This document shows, piece by piece, positions 40,878-50,648 of a stretch of DNA of 64,000 bases. Both the position numbers and the translations under genes were made by a program. Under the pieces are notes generated by a model. It was not told the origin of the DNA. It searched no databases and was given only the letters and a program-made list of their open reading frames with translations. Each line of letters begins with the position of its first letter. Positions within the stretch are counted from its first letter, which is position 1. Origin of the DNA: Bradyrhizobium sp. AT1 (lineage in GTDB: Bacteria > Pseudomonadota > Alphaproteobacteria > Rhizobiales > Xanthobacteraceae); the NCBI RefSeq assembly GCF_001590795.1, contig NZ_JXDL01000001.1:2342561-2406560 (forward strand), read 5' to 3'.

Positions 40878-42101
40878 TCAGGCGCGCAGCGCGCCGCGAA
40901 CACGTCCAAGCCAGCCCGGATGCATTTGATCGACCCGGTGTGCCAGGCTGCGCCGCAGGAAGTGCAAGCGGCGCCGGACATCCCAGCCGATATCGTTGCG
41001 GGACGTCAGGGCCTGGCGGAAGCGCGCCATCTTCAGGGACTGCTGGTCCGCCGCGATCTTGTCGCGATCGAAATAGAATTGCGCAATCTTCTCCTGGTTC
41101 ATGCCTGATGTCGTGAGCCATCGCGGCGCATATTCGGTGCAAAGACGATCGACGTCCACCAGCAGGCGCGCAACGCCCGTGCCGGCGGCGGGGCAATTGG
41201 TCTGGAACGCATCGCCGATGAGCACGATGCCGGGCTGGAGATGCCCCTCGACGACGGTCAGATCCATCACCCAGTTCTGGACCCGGTCGGTGACGCGGAA
41301 ATCGCCGAGATAGGGCCGCAGTCCCGGCAGCAGACGCAAGAGTGTCGCTTCCGGTTCGCGGCGCAGCTCGCGCATGATCGGATCGGTCGGGTCGCGGAAC
41401 ATGAAGAGATTGGCCCGCATGCCGGCATGGACGGGGAACAGGCTGAGATAATCGATGCCGTCCGCGGTGCGCTCGCCATAGCAGGTCAGCGCCTCGAAAT
41501 CGAACGAGCTGCCGTCGTGGCGGGCAATCGTGAAGCCGAATGAGACCGAGTGGCGCTCGGCCAGCACGCGCCGCTTGATGCCAAGCTTGTAAGCAAGAGC
41601 TGCCGCCATGCCCGTGGCCAGAACCACGAGGCGCGCACTCACGCGCCGCCCGGAGGCCAATTCGAGATGTTGGATGTCGTCGCTGCAGCTGATCGCAGCG
41701 ACCTCGTCGACGATCAGGTCGGACGGATCGGGAAGCTGGCTGCGCGCCATCGCGACGAGATCGGCATAAGAAAATCCGTAAGCCTGGCCGACGCTGACAT
41801 CGACCACCTTGCCCTCCCGGATATTGAGCACCTGATCATATCGACAGGCGATCGTCTCGAGCGCGCTGAGGAAGCCGAGCTTGCGGAGCATCGCCAGCTG
41901 ATGCCCGCCGATCTTCTCGACCCGGAACTCGTCCGGATGGACCGCCCGCTTGTCGATCAGGGCGATGCGGTGCCCTGCCCGCGCCAGCACGGCCGCCGCA
42001 AGCGATCCGGCGAGGCCGCCGCCGACGATCGCGATGTCCACAGCGGTTTCCGAAATACCAGCTGTGGCGATCGGCTCGGTCACAGTTCTATCCGCCGTCA
42101 T
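40878..42101 (-). CDS. FAD-dependent oxidoreductase, GGR/halogenase-like
   Basis: 407 residues. Start at 42101 with GGGAG at good distance; a TTG upstream is in frame. Rossmann motif VDIAIVGGGLAGSLAAAVLARAG near residue 22 and the second FAD motif GIVLIGDAFQTNCPAAGTGVARLLVD. This is the class A flavin monooxygenase, geranylgeranyl reductase and halogenase superfamily. It lacks the halogenase WxWxIP motif. The substrate is unknown. It sits between two glycan genes, divergent from the flippase. Confidence 0.8.
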   Translation of the reverse strand: MTADRTVTEPIATAGISETAVDIAIVGGGLAGSLAAAVLARAGHRIALIDKRAVHPDEFRVEKIGGHQLAMLRKLGFLSALETIACRYDQVLNIREGKVVDVSVGQAYGFSYADLVAMARSQLPDPSDLIVDEVAAISCSDDIQHLELASGRRVSARLVVLATGMAAALAYKLGIKRRVLAERHSVSFGFTIARHDGSSFDFEALTCYGERTADGIDYLSLFPVHAGMRANLFMFRDPTDPIMRELRREPEATLLRLLPGLRPYLGDFRVTDRVQNWVMDLTVVEGHLQPGIVLIGDAFQTNCPAAGTGVARLLVDVDRLCTEYAPRWLTTSGMNQEKIAQFYFDRDKIAADQQSLKMARFRQALTSRNDIGWDVRRRLHFLRRSLAHRVDQMHPGWLGRVRGALRA

Positions 42102-42558
42102 GATCTGGGCTCCCACGGTCAACTAAAGTCGCACGTGCAATTCTCCGGCCTGATGTCGCATCGCCGGATCGAACGCGATCATTTCTCGATATCGAGGTTA
42201 ACGGGGCGAAGGGCCGGTCGTCATGACGATAGCCGGCACGGCTCTTGCTCTGGATTCACCGCGAAATTCCGATTTTGGGCTGCTCGGCCGGTGATCCGGT
42301 GAGCAGACCTGCATTCAAACGGCTGATCTCGCCTGTCGCTGCGGCGCTATGCCTTCATGCGGGCGGAGCCGGGCCTTGCTTGATTTGAGACAATGAGGAC
42401 GACGATGTTCCACAGTGAAGCAACCGGCATGCGCGCAATGTCGCCGCCGCCGGCAAGTTCCAGCACGGCGCTCATTAACACTCGCGATTTTTCGGCATGC
42501 TAGGTTGCCGCGATATCGGAACATGTCTCTTCAGGAGAGAGCAGCTCCCTAAACTTCC
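42102..42558. other. 457-bp divergent intergenic region
   Basis: No convincing gene is seen. A short open frame on the minus strand (42315-42524) has no ribosome site and low-complexity basic content. The region holds a sigma-54-like promoter (42234-42249) and probably the regulatory DNA of the flippase and the FAD oxidoreductase. Confidence 0.6.
42234..42249 (+). promoter_or_regulatory. Sigma-54-like -24/-12 promoter
   Basis: CGGCACGGCTCTTGCT matches GGCACG-N4-TTGCT of the RpoN consensus with correct GG-N10-GC spacing; only the first T is missing. It points to the flippase gene about 300 bp downstream, an unusually long leader. No enhancer-binding regulator is close, so this is a candidate only. 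Confidence 0.35.
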
Positions 42559-43905
42559 ATGATCAGATCCATCCTCCAGTTCCTGCGGCGTGACGTCACG
42601 CGCGGTGTCGTCGGGACCATCCTGCTCAAGGTTGGTAGCGGCGCGCTTGCGTTCGCGTTGTTCTCGCTGGCGGCGCGAACGATGTCGCCCGATGGCTTCG
42701 GCATCTTCGCGACCTGGCTTTCGGTTGCCCAGATCGCCGCCGTCGTGGGGCTGGTCGGCCAGGAATCCCTGCTGGTGCGCTTCCTGAACGAGTACCAGGT
42801 CGGCGACAGGCCGGACCTGACCAAGGGTGTCCTGCTGTCGAGCCTGAAGATCGCCTCGATCGCGATGCTGATCGTGATCGCGGGCATCGCCATCGCGGCG
42901 AACATGCGCGGCGACTGGTGGCTGCTGATCCTTGCGGTCTCGGCCTATACGGCCGTGAACGCCGGCGTGATGCTCGGCAGCCAGGTGGCACGCTCGCTGG
43001 TCAGCATCCTGATGGGCGAAGGAAATCGCGAATTCTTCTGGCGGGTCATCGTCGTTCTGTTCCTGATCGGCATGCTGCTGACCCACCGGCAACTCGATCC
43101 CGCCGAATTGTTCGCGGTGATGACCATTGCCATGTCGGTCAGCCTGGCCACGCAGATCATCTCGATCGCGCGCGTGCTGCCGAATCTGCGCGGCACGGCG
43201 GCAAGCTCCGAAACATCGCGCTGGCGGTCGAGCGCCCTTCACTTCTGGCTTGCATCCATCCTCGAGGTCGCAAACCAGTATTTCGACGTCATCCTGGTCT
43301 ACTGGATGCTGGATCCGGTCACGGCCGGCATCTATTTCGCCGCCTCGCGCCTCGCCAACATCTTCGCCATGGTGTCCGCCGCGCTGTACACGTTCGGCGC
43401 GCGCAGGCTTCCGTCGCTGTATTTCAGCAAGAACCAACCGGAGTTCGAGCGAACTCTGCGGTTGATGGCGGAAGTGACTGCGCTTTGCGTGGCCGCGGGC
43501 CTCGCCACGGTCTGGATCGGGGGGCCCTACCTGCTCAGCCTGTTCGGGCCTCATTTCACTGAGCAGCATTTGGTCCTGATCGTGCTTGCAATCGGAACCG
43601 CCATCCAGGCCGCGGGTGGCCCGTCCGCCGCGATCCTCCAATTGACCGGCCATGAGCGGATCTATGTTCCGGTCGTGGCGGCCAACGTCGCGCTGCGTCT
43701 GGCGGGATTTCTCATTCTCATCCCCTGGTTCGGCCTGCTGGGCGCGGCGGTCTCGGCCACGGTGTCGCTGGCGCTCGCGACCATTGCCCTGAACGTGCTC
43801 TGCCGCCGGCGCACGGGGGTGGATCCTTCAATCCTCGTGCTCTTGCGCTTCAACGCCGTGAAACGCCGCAACTATGCAGTCCGCGGTGCCGAGTCCGGCG
43901 ACTAG
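42559..43905 (+). CDS. Wzx-like polysaccharide flippase
   Basis: 448 residues with about twelve membrane helices and few charged loops. MOP-superfamily polysaccharide exporter features: FALFSLAARTMSPDGFGIFATWLSVAQIAAVVG at the N terminus (shared core MSPDGFGIFATWL) and WMLDPVTAGIYFAASRLANIF. It would flip a lipid-linked glycan unit to the periplasm. Followed by a glycosyltransferase gene after a 239-bp gap that holds nothing recognisable. Confidence 0.85.
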   Translation: MIRSILQFLRRDVTRGVVGTILLKVGSGALAFALFSLAARTMSPDGFGIFATWLSVAQIAAVVGLVGQESLLVRFLNEYQVGDRPDLTKGVLLSSLKIASIAMLIVIAGIAIAANMRGDWWLLILAVSAYTAVNAGVMLGSQVARSLVSILMGEGNREFFWRVIVVLFLIGMLLTHRQLDPAELFAVMTIAMSVSLATQIISIARVLPNLRGTAASSETSRWRSSALHFWLASILEVANQYFDVILVYWMLDPVTAGIYFAASRLANIFAMVSAALYTFGARRLPSLYFSKNQPEFERTLRLMAEVTALCVAAGLATVWIGGPYLLSLFGPHFTEQHLVLIVLAIGTAIQAAGGPSAAILQLTGHERIYVPVVAANVALRLAGFLILIPWFGLLGAAVSATVSLALATIALNVLCRRRTGVDPSILVLLRFNAVKRRNYAVRGAESGD

Positions 43906-44144
43906 GCATCACGCGTCGGCGCGAGATCGATTGGTTAACGCGCGTTTTGCGTGCCCTATGGGAACCAGCGAAATGATCGCGCGAAGAATGTCGGCAGACG
44001 GGCCTCGCATTAACTCCGTTTGTTGCTAGTCGGTGTCCGCGCGATACCCGCATGGTAGGTACGGAGCTAAGAAGGTGAAGATTTCGTTTCTCTAGCGGGT
44101 CGGGATCCGTGCTGCACTATCAGCCGAACAAGGAACTGGGCGGG

Positions 44145-45284
44145 ATGACCGCGACGGCACCCGCGCAGCCAGACGGCAGCGGACCGAAGTTGCACGTGCT
44201 CCTCGCGCAAACCCAGGCCGAGAACGCCGGTGCACAGGAGATCACCAGGCTACTCGGCGCCGGGCTGACCGCGCGCGGTTACCGCGTCACCAATCTGTTC
44301 TTCTTCCGCAAGTCGGAGTCCTTCGACGAGCCGCCCGACACGCTCTACTGCGCGTCGAGCCGGCCGGGCAATCCGGTGGCGCTGCTTCGGATGTTGTGGA
44401 CGCTCGGCCGTCACATCAGGACGACCAGGCCCGACGCCGTGCTGACGTTCCAGCATTTCGGTAACGTCATCGGCGCCGGCGTGACGCGCCTCGTCAGCCG
44501 CGCACCTGTCGTCGCCAACCAGGTTTCGTCGGCGCTGGCGATGAGCCGGCCGGTGCGCACCGCCGACATCGTCATGGGCAGCGTCGGATTCTTCGACCGC
44601 ATCACGCTCAATTCGAAGGACATGGAACGCGAGTATTCGCGCTACCCTGCGGCTTATCGTTCGCGCATGGTGCATGTGCCGCACGGTTTCGACGACAAGG
44701 CGCTCACCCTGTCGAAGGAGGCCGCGCGACAGAAGTTCAGCCTGCCGCCGGATCGTGTCCTGCTCGGCTGCGCGGCAAGGCTGCATCCGCACAAGCGGCT
44801 CGACATGGCGATACGTCTGTTGCCGGATCAACCGTCCTGGCACCTCGCGCTCGCCGGCCAGGGCGCCGACGAGGCCCGGCTGCGGCAGTTGGCCAGCGAC
44901 TTGAAGGTGTCGGACAGGCTGCATTTGCTCGGCGAGATTCCCCCCAGTCGAATGGCGGATTTTCTCGCTTGTCTGGACGTATTTGTATTCCCGACGCAGG
45001 CGGAAACCTTCGGTCTTGCTGCGGTCGAAGCTGCCAACGCCGGAGTTCCCTCCGTCGTCACCGATCTTCCCGTCCTGCGCGAAGTGTTGTCGTACGAAGG
45101 AAAACCGACCGCACTCTTCGTCGACGCCTCCGATCATATCAAGCTCGCGGCAGCCGTCTCCAGGTTGCTGACGGACCAGCATCTGAGCGATGAACTGCGA
45201 CAAAATGCCAAAGGCCTGAGGTTGCGCTATTCGGTAGATGCCATGGTGGAGGAATACGTTCGAATTCTCGGCCAGGTCACCTGA
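44145..45284 (+). CDS. GT4-family glycosyltransferase
   Basis: 379 residues from the ATG at 44145, chosen for the AAGGA eight bases before it; a GTG at 44109 is in frame. GT-B fold. The C-terminal half has the nucleotide-sugar site: LLGCAARLHPHKRLDMAIRL, the EX7E motif in ETFGLAAVE, and GVPSVVTDLPVLREVL. It adds a sugar to a growing surface glycan. Donor and acceptor are not known. It is followed 29 bp later by the GINT1-like gene. Confidence 0.88.
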   Translation: MTATAPAQPDGSGPKLHVLLAQTQAENAGAQEITRLLGAGLTARGYRVTNLFFFRKSESFDEPPDTLYCASSRPGNPVALLRMLWTLGRHIRTTRPDAVLTFQHFGNVIGAGVTRLVSRAPVVANQVSSALAMSRPVRTADIVMGSVGFFDRITLNSKDMEREYSRYPAAYRSRMVHVPHGFDDKALTLSKEAARQKFSLPPDRVLLGCAARLHPHKRLDMAIRLLPDQPSWHLALAGQGADEARLRQLASDLKVSDRLHLLGEIPPSRMADFLACLDVFVFPTQAETFGLAAVEAANAGVPSVVTDLPVLREVLSYEGKPTALFVDASDHIKLAAAVSRLLTDQHLSDELRQNAKGLRLRYSVDAMVEEYVRILGQVT

Positions 45285-45313
45285 TCTGATACGTTGGAAG
45301 TGATGGGCTCGAC

Positions 45314-46846
45314 ATGATCATCGAGTTTCGCTGTGAACGAGAGTACGCGCGGCGCTGGATGAGGCGCGAGACGCTGATGATCGACGGCCGGGATGTTCCG
45401 GTTCAAATCGCGTGGGCGATAGCGGCCGAGCCACGGCCTGCAGGTCTCGACGCCCTGTTCGAGCTCGAGCGCATGGTGTTGCACAAGGGCAAGCCCAGCG
45501 GCGCCAACAAGCTCAACATTATCCCGGAACAGACGCAGGCTCACGACCAGACGGCCGACGTGATCGTCGACTTCACCGGCGGCGCGCGCGATCCGAACAG
45601 CGCCGCATCGCTCTATCTCCGTCCGCTGTTCAACGGCGTTGCCGGCGAAAATGCCGCCCTTGCCGCCATTCTCGCCGGCGACCTGCCGGTGATCGACATC
45701 GTCAACGAGGTCGACGGCTCCCTCCTCGATCGCGGCCATCCCTCCGGAGAAATTGCCGCAGGCCTCAGCGGCGCGCTCGAGACCGTCATGGCGCGGACGC
45801 TCACGATGGTGGCGGCGATCCTGTCGGGGCGACCGCGAATTCTGCCGCAACTGGCGCGGCCGGCCGGAGATGCCCCGCGCCGTGGCCCCGTCGGCTACGT
45901 CACGCGCGGCCTCGCCGTCTCGATCGCCAAGGAGATTTATCGCCTCTGCTGCTACGCTCCGCATTGGCATGTCGGATGGCGCTTCAATGAGGGTGCAGGC
46001 GTCTGGCAGACCGGAGATCTGTCCGGACCGGAATGGAACATTCTTGCTGATCCCGGCCATCGCTTTTACGCCGATCCCTTTCCGGTCACATGGCAGGGGC
46101 GAACATTCGTCTTCTTCGAGGACCTCGATCACCGCGTCGGCAAAGGCATCATTTCGGCGATCGAGTTCGGCGACAATGGACCGGTCGGCGAAGTCATGCC
46201 GGTGCTGGAAGAGCCGTGGCACCTCTCCTATCCGTTTCTGATCGAGGACGGCGACGCGTTGTGGATGATCCCGGAGAGTTCGACCAACGGGGACGTCGCC
46301 CTCTACAAATGCGTCCGGTTTCCGGACAGATGGGAGCGACACGCGACGCTGCTGTCAGGCCTCGAGCTCGCCGACGTCACGATCACGCGGCACAACGGCC
46401 TGCATTATCTGTTCGGAGCCTGGCGCGACGGAACGGGCGGCTATTCGGATGCGCTGGCGATCTACTACGCCGAGCACTTCCACGGGCCCTGGCTGCCGCA
46501 CGCCAGCAATCCGGTCCTGATCGACCGCGCCAGCACGCGGCCGGCCGGTAATTTCGTCACGCTCAATGGCAGACTGTGGCGCCCGATTCAGAACTGCACC
46601 GACGGATACGGCGCAGGGCTCGCGCTGGCGGAAGTGGTCGAACTGTCGCCGACCGCCTTCAAGCAGGTCGTGCGCCATTCTCTGAAACCCGGACCGCTAT
46701 GGCCCGGCAGGAAGCTCCACACCTTGAACCGCTGCGGCCGGCTCGAGGTGATCGACGGATCGCGCGTCCAGCCCAAGACCCGCGCCTTCACGAGCCGATT
46801 TCCGTCGAGCGCCTTGTCTGCGCGAACGAGTCCGCACACCGCCTGA
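45314..46846 (+). CDS. GINT1-like protein: formyltransferase-like N part plus beta-propeller
   Basis: 510 residues. The first 180 or so resemble a degenerate formyltransferase fold (VIVDFTGGARDPNSAASLYLRPLFNG); the catalytic N-H-D set of true formyltransferases is not evident. Residues 210-490 look like a five-bladed propeller as in the glucosamine inositolphosphorylceramide transferase N-terminal family: NILADPGHRFYADPFPV, HLSYPFLIEDGDALWMIPESS, DVTITRHNGLHYLFGAW and GNFVTLNGRLWRPIQNC. It is inferred to act on a glycan or glycolipid. Last gene of the glycan run. Confidence 0.72.
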   Translation: MIIEFRCEREYARRWMRRETLMIDGRDVPVQIAWAIAAEPRPAGLDALFELERMVLHKGKPSGANKLNIIPEQTQAHDQTADVIVDFTGGARDPNSAASLYLRPLFNGVAGENAALAAILAGDLPVIDIVNEVDGSLLDRGHPSGEIAAGLSGALETVMARTLTMVAAILSGRPRILPQLARPAGDAPRRGPVGYVTRGLAVSIAKEIYRLCCYAPHWHVGWRFNEGAGVWQTGDLSGPEWNILADPGHRFYADPFPVTWQGRTFVFFEDLDHRVGKGIISAIEFGDNGPVGEVMPVLEEPWHLSYPFLIEDGDALWMIPESSTNGDVALYKCVRFPDRWERHATLLSGLELADVTITRHNGLHYLFGAWRDGTGGYSDALAIYYAEHFHGPWLPHASNPVLIDRASTRPAGNFVTLNGRLWRPIQNCTDGYGAGLALAEVVELSPTAFKQVVRHSLKPGPLWPGRKLHTLNRCGRLEVIDGSRVQPKTRAFTSRFPSSALSARTSPHTA

Positions 46847-46947
46847 GCGATAGGCGCTTTGCCTCTGCCGAGATCGTCGCTGCGCCTTGCCAGCACAGCG
46901 GCGATGATATCGCGACTATCTCGTGGTCCGGCCTCGAGACGTACGCC

Positions 46948-47895
46948 CTACTGCGAGCGATCCGAGGTCCAGCCCTTGTACTCGGCGACGTTGTCCCGGG
47001 TCACGAGCTTGGACGGCAGCAGCTCGACCGTCGAGGCCGGCTTCTGACCGTTGAGAATGCCGACACCGACCTGCACGGCCCGCCGCGCCATGAAGAACGG
47101 GTCTTGCGAGGCCGAGGCCTGGATCTGCGGCGACTGCGGATCCTTCAGCGCGGCCTCGATATCGGGCGCACCGTCGACGGCGGTGATGACGATGCCGGTG
47201 CGGTTCTGCTGGCGCGCCGCAAGGTCGGTGCCGATCGCCTGGGGATCGTTGATGGCGAAGATGGCGTCGATCTTGGGAAAGCGGGTCAGATAGCCCTGCG
47301 CGACCGTGAGACCGCCTTCGCGCGAGCCCTTGCCATCCTGGTCGTTGGACAACACCTTGATGCCGGGATTCTTCGAGAACACGTTCTTGCAGCCGGCGAC
47401 GCGGTCGATCACGGCGGAGACTTGCGGCCCGTTCTCGATGATGACCTCGCCCTTGCCGCCCAGCTTGTCGACGATGTACTGGCAGGAGATCTCGCCGGCC
47501 TGGATGTTGTTCGTAGTGACGGTGGCGTCGGCGCCTTCGGCCGCGGTATCGACCGCGACGACGACGATGCCCGCGGCTTGCGCCTTCTTGATCGCCGGCC
47601 CGATCGCCTTGGGATCGCCGGGGTTGAGCAGGATCAGGTCGACGCCGGCGGCGATGAAATTGTCGATCTGGGTGACCTGCTTGCCGAGATCGTATTCGAA
47701 GCCGACCGCCGTGATCTTCACATTGGGATTGGTCTTCTTGGCCTCGAACTCGGCACCCTTCGCCAGCGCGACAAAGAACGGGTTGCCCATCGACCCCAGC
47801 GAGACGCCGATCGACTTGAGCTCCTTCGCCGAGGACGGCACGGTGCTAAGAACAAGCGCCGTCGCGGCGCCGGCGAGCATGATCGTCTTCAACAT
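46948..47895 (-). CDS. CUT2 ABC sugar-binding protein (RbsB-like)
   Basis: 315 residues. Signal peptide cut after SSA (about residue 23), start with GGGAGGAAGTCC. Type-1 periplasmic binding fold: KSIGVSLGSMGNPFFVALAKGAEFEAKK, LILLNPGDPKAIGPAIKKAQAAGIVVVAVDTAAEG and INDPQAIGTDLAARQ. It is the last gene of the leftward unit LysR-xylB-rbsA-rbsC-rbsB; the xylulokinase suggests a pentose, pentulose or polyol ligand. Confidence 0.9.
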   Translation of the reverse strand: MLKTIMLAGAATALVLSTVPSSAKELKSIGVSLGSMGNPFFVALAKGAEFEAKKTNPNVKITAVGFEYDLGKQVTQIDNFIAAGVDLILLNPGDPKAIGPAIKKAQAAGIVVVAVDTAAEGADATVTTNNIQAGEISCQYIVDKLGGKGEVIIENGPQVSAVIDRVAGCKNVFSKNPGIKVLSNDQDGKGSREGGLTVAQGYLTRFPKIDAIFAINDPQAIGTDLAARQQNRTGIVITAVDGAPDIEAALKDPQSPQIQASASQDPFFMARRAVQVGVGILNGQKPASTVELLPSKLVTRDNVAEYKGWTSDRSQ

Positions 47896-47906
47896 GGACT
47901 TCCTCC

Positions 47907-47940
47907 CTGGTCTGTCTTCGTCCCCGGCGCGGCAGACCAG
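47907..47940. other. Intercistronic inverted repeat
   Basis: CTGGTCTG (47907-47914) and CAGACCAG (47933-47940) form a perfect 8-bp stem with an 18-base loop in the 63-bp gap between the permease and binding-protein genes. Such hairpins often stabilise or partially end transcripts so that binding protein is made in excess. No T tract follows. Confidence 0.35.
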
Positions 47941-47958
47941 TTGCCGCAGCGGAAGCTT

Positions 47959-49002
47959 TCATGTCCTGGCAGACCCCTGCAGCCGGTAGCGATCCAGCGC
48001 CACGGCGCCGATGATGACGAGGCCCTTGATCACGTACTGCCAGATGTCGGAGACACCGACGAGAATGAGGCCGTTCGACAGCACGGCGATGATCAGCGCG
48101 CCGACCAGCGTGCCCCAGATCGAGCCGATGCCGCCGACGAACGACGTGCCGCCGAGGATCACGGCGGTGATCGCGTCGAGCTCATAGGACTGGCCGAGTT
48201 GCAAGCCGTTGGCGGCATAGAGCCGCGCCGCCTGCATGGCGCCGCCGAGCCCGGCGAAAAGCCCTGAGATGCCGTAGACGAAGATCAGCACGGCCCAGAC
48301 CTTGATGCCCGCAAGCCGCGCCGCGCTCTCATTGCCGCCCACCGCATAGATGTGCACGCCGAGCACGGTCCGGCGCAACACCAGCCACGAGACCAGGATG
48401 ACGAGCAAGGCAATCACCGACAGCCACGGGATCGATGCGACGCCGGGCACGAGCGTCAGCGAGCCGTTGCCGATGAAGGCGTAGGGAATGGAGGGATTGA
48501 ACACGGTGGTATCGGCGCCGAGCAGTCGCGCGAGGCCACGCACCGCGGTGAGCGAGCCGAGCGTGACGATGAAGGGCGGCAGGCGCAGCAGCGCGATCAG
48601 CGCGCCGTTGACGATGCCGAAGCCAAGGCCCGTGAGAAGCGAGGCCGGCAGCCACAGCATCCCGAGCTCCGGCAGCTTGGAGAGCGTCAGCCCGGCCATC
48701 GCGGAGGCCGCCAGGATCGAGCCGACCGAGAGGTCGATGCCGCCGGTGAGGATGACGAACGTCATCCCCGCCGCAAGCACGGTGTTCACCGCGGCCTGTT
48801 GCAACACGATTCCGAGATTTTGTCCGGTGAAGAAGCGTCCCTCGGACAGAAAATGAAAGCCGATGCAGAGGATCAGCAGCACCGGCAGCATGCCGAGCGC
48901 GCTGATCAGCACCCTCACCCGCTGGCGCCTGGTCTCTGCGGCGGCGCCGTTGGTCGTCGCGGTCGCGGCGGGCTGGGCCTGCGAAGCGCCATTGTCAGGC
49001 AT
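47959..49002 (-). CDS. CUT2 ABC permease (RbsC-like)
   Basis: 347 residues; ATG at 49002 with GGAG seven bases before it, overlapping the rbsA-like gene by 8 bp. About nine membrane helices. Family blocks: [23 protein letters not shown] (core GGIDLSVG), [31 protein letters not shown] and [24 protein letters not shown]. The N-terminal 30 residues are polar (Ala/Thr-rich). It forms the membrane dimer of this importer. Confidence 0.92.
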   Translation of the reverse strand: MPDNGASQAQPAATATTNGAAAETRRQRVRVLISALGMLPVLLILCIGFHFLSEGRFFTGQNLGIVLQQAAVNTVLAAGMTFVILTGGIDLSVGSILAASAMAGLTLSKLPELGMLWLPASLLTGLGFGIVNGALIALLRLPPFIVTLGSLTAVRGLARLLGADTTVFNPSIPYAFIGNGSLTLVPGVASIPWLSVIALLVILVSWLVLRRTVLGVHIYAVGGNESAARLAGIKVWAVLIFVYGISGLFAGLGGAMQAARLYAANGLQLGQSYELDAITAVILGGTSFVGGIGSIWGTLVGALIIAVLSNGLILVGVSDIWQYVIKGLVIIGAVALDRYRLQGSART

Positions 49003-50518
49003 CGAGATGCTCCATCCCCGTGGCAAGCGCCATGATGTCTTCCTGTGTCAGCGGCGAATTGGCACCGCGCGTCACCTCGCCGGCAATGCGCCCGGCACGC
49101 ATGACCACGACGCGGTCGCAGATGCCGATGATTTCAGGCAGATCGGACGAGATGACCAGGATCGCGGTGCCGGCCTTGGCCAGATTGTCGATGATCGAAT
49201 AGATCTCTGACTTGGCACCGACGTCGACGCCACGCGTCGGCTCGTCGAGGATCAGCACCCTTGGCGCGATCGCCAGAAGCCGCGACAGCAGCAGCTTCTG
49301 CTGATTGCCGCCGGACAGGCCGCCCGCGGGGACGCCGACATTGGCGGCGCGGATGCTGAGGCCAGCGAAGGCCCTGTCGGCGCGCTCACGCGCCTTGTCG
49401 CGATCCAGGAACCAGCCGAGCTTGGCATCGCGGCCGAGCACCGCGAGGTTGATGTTGTCCAGACACGACATGTCCAGGAACAGGCCGAGCGCCTTGCGGT
49501 CTTCGGTCAGATAGGCGATCCCGGCCTCGAGCGCCTCACCAGGGCTGCGGATCTCGACCGGCTGTCCTTCCAGCTCGAGCCGCCCGGAGGTTTTTGGCGC
49601 TGCGCCGATGATGAGATGCGCAAGCTCGGTGCGGCCGGCGCCGATCAGGCCGGCAAGCCCGACCACCTCGCTTGCATGCACCGTGAGCGAGCAACCCTTG
49701 ACGCGGTGGCCGTCGGCCATATCGATCGCCGCGAGCACGGGATGTCCCCGCCCCGCGTCGGGATCGTGGTCCTTCTTGTAGAACGAGGAAACGTCGCGCC
49801 CGACCATCAGCCGCACGATGGTGTCGGCGCGGATTTCGGGCTTGTCGAGCGAGCCCACCAGGCGGCCGTCGCGCAGCACGGTCACGCGGTCGCCGAGCGC
49901 GTAGACCTCGTCCATGCGATGCGAGATGTAAATGATCGCGAGGCCCTCGGCGCGAAGCTGGCGGATCAGCGCGAACAGGCGCGCGCTCTCGCCCGCCGAC
50001 AACGCGGTCGTCGGCTCGTCCATGATCAGAATCTTGGATCTCGCATGCAGCGCACGCGCGATCTCGACCAGCTGCCGCTGGCCCATGGATAGATGCGCCA
50101 CCAGCGTCGATGGCAGGAAGTCCGCGCCCAGCCGCTTCAGAATCGGACCGACGCCGTCGCGCATCTCGCCGCGCGCCAGCATCCCGGAATGCGAGATCTC
50201 GCGCCCGAGATAGATATTCTCGGCAACACGGAGATTGGGGGCGAGCGACAGCTCCTGATAGATGATGGAGATGCCCGCGTTGCGGCCGCCGAGCGGACCT
50301 TCGATCCGGACCGGGTGTCCTTCGATACGGATCTCTCCGCCGGGATCAGGCCTGTAGGCGCCGGACAGGATCTTCATCAGCGTCGACTTGCCCGCGCCGT
50401 TCTCGCCCATCAGGGCGTGGACCTCGCCGGCATAGACGGTGAGATCGACGGCACGCAGCGCCTTGATGCCAAAGAAGGACTTTGAGACCCCACGCATCTC
50501 GAGGATCGGATCGTTCAT
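48995..50518 (-). CDS. CUT2 ABC ATPase, two nucleotide domains (RbsA-like)
   Basis: 507 residues. The first domain is complete: Walker [13 protein letters not shown], signature [15 protein letters not shown] and Walker [13 protein letters not shown]. The second domain has the usual degenerate P-loop [13 protein letters not shown], signature [15 protein letters not shown] and Walker [18 protein letters not shown] at 50518 with GGGAGGCACG. It begins 130 bp after the xylulokinase stop, leaving room for its own promoter. Confidence 0.93.
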   Translation of the reverse strand: MNDPILEMRGVSKSFFGIKALRAVDLTVYAGEVHALMGENGAGKSTLMKILSGAYRPDPGGEIRIEGHPVRIEGPLGGRNAGISIIYQELSLAPNLRVAENIYLGREISHSGMLARGEMRDGVGPILKRLGADFLPSTLVAHLSMGQRQLVEIARALHARSKILIMDEPTTALSAGESARLFALIRQLRAEGLAIIYISHRMDEVYALGDRVTVLRDGRLVGSLDKPEIRADTIVRLMVGRDVSSFYKKDHDPDAGRGHPVLAAIDMADGHRVKGCSLTVHASEVVGLAGLIGAGRTELAHLIIGAAPKTSGRLELEGQPVEIRSPGEALEAGIAYLTEDRKALGLFLDMSCLDNINLAVLGRDAKLGWFLDRDKARERADRAFAGLSIRAANVGVPAGGLSGGNQQKLLLSRLLAIAPRVLILDEPTRGVDVGAKSEIYSIIDNLAKAGTAILVISSDLPEIIGICDRVVVMRAGRIAGEVTRGANSPLTQEDIMALATGMEHLDA

Positions 50519-50648
50519 CGTGCCTCCCGGCGCACAATGCGTTTCCCACCCGCGTCTCGATCTTTTTGTCAGCGCGGTTCACGCATTAAACAAAAGGCCG
50601 CAGACCAGAGCAATACCGAACACAGGAGAATGCGACGCCGAGGCAATG

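Noticed and set aside
42315..42524. A 69-codon minus-strand frame in the glycan intergenic region
   Set aside because: No ribosome site, basic low-complexity content, no family resemblance.
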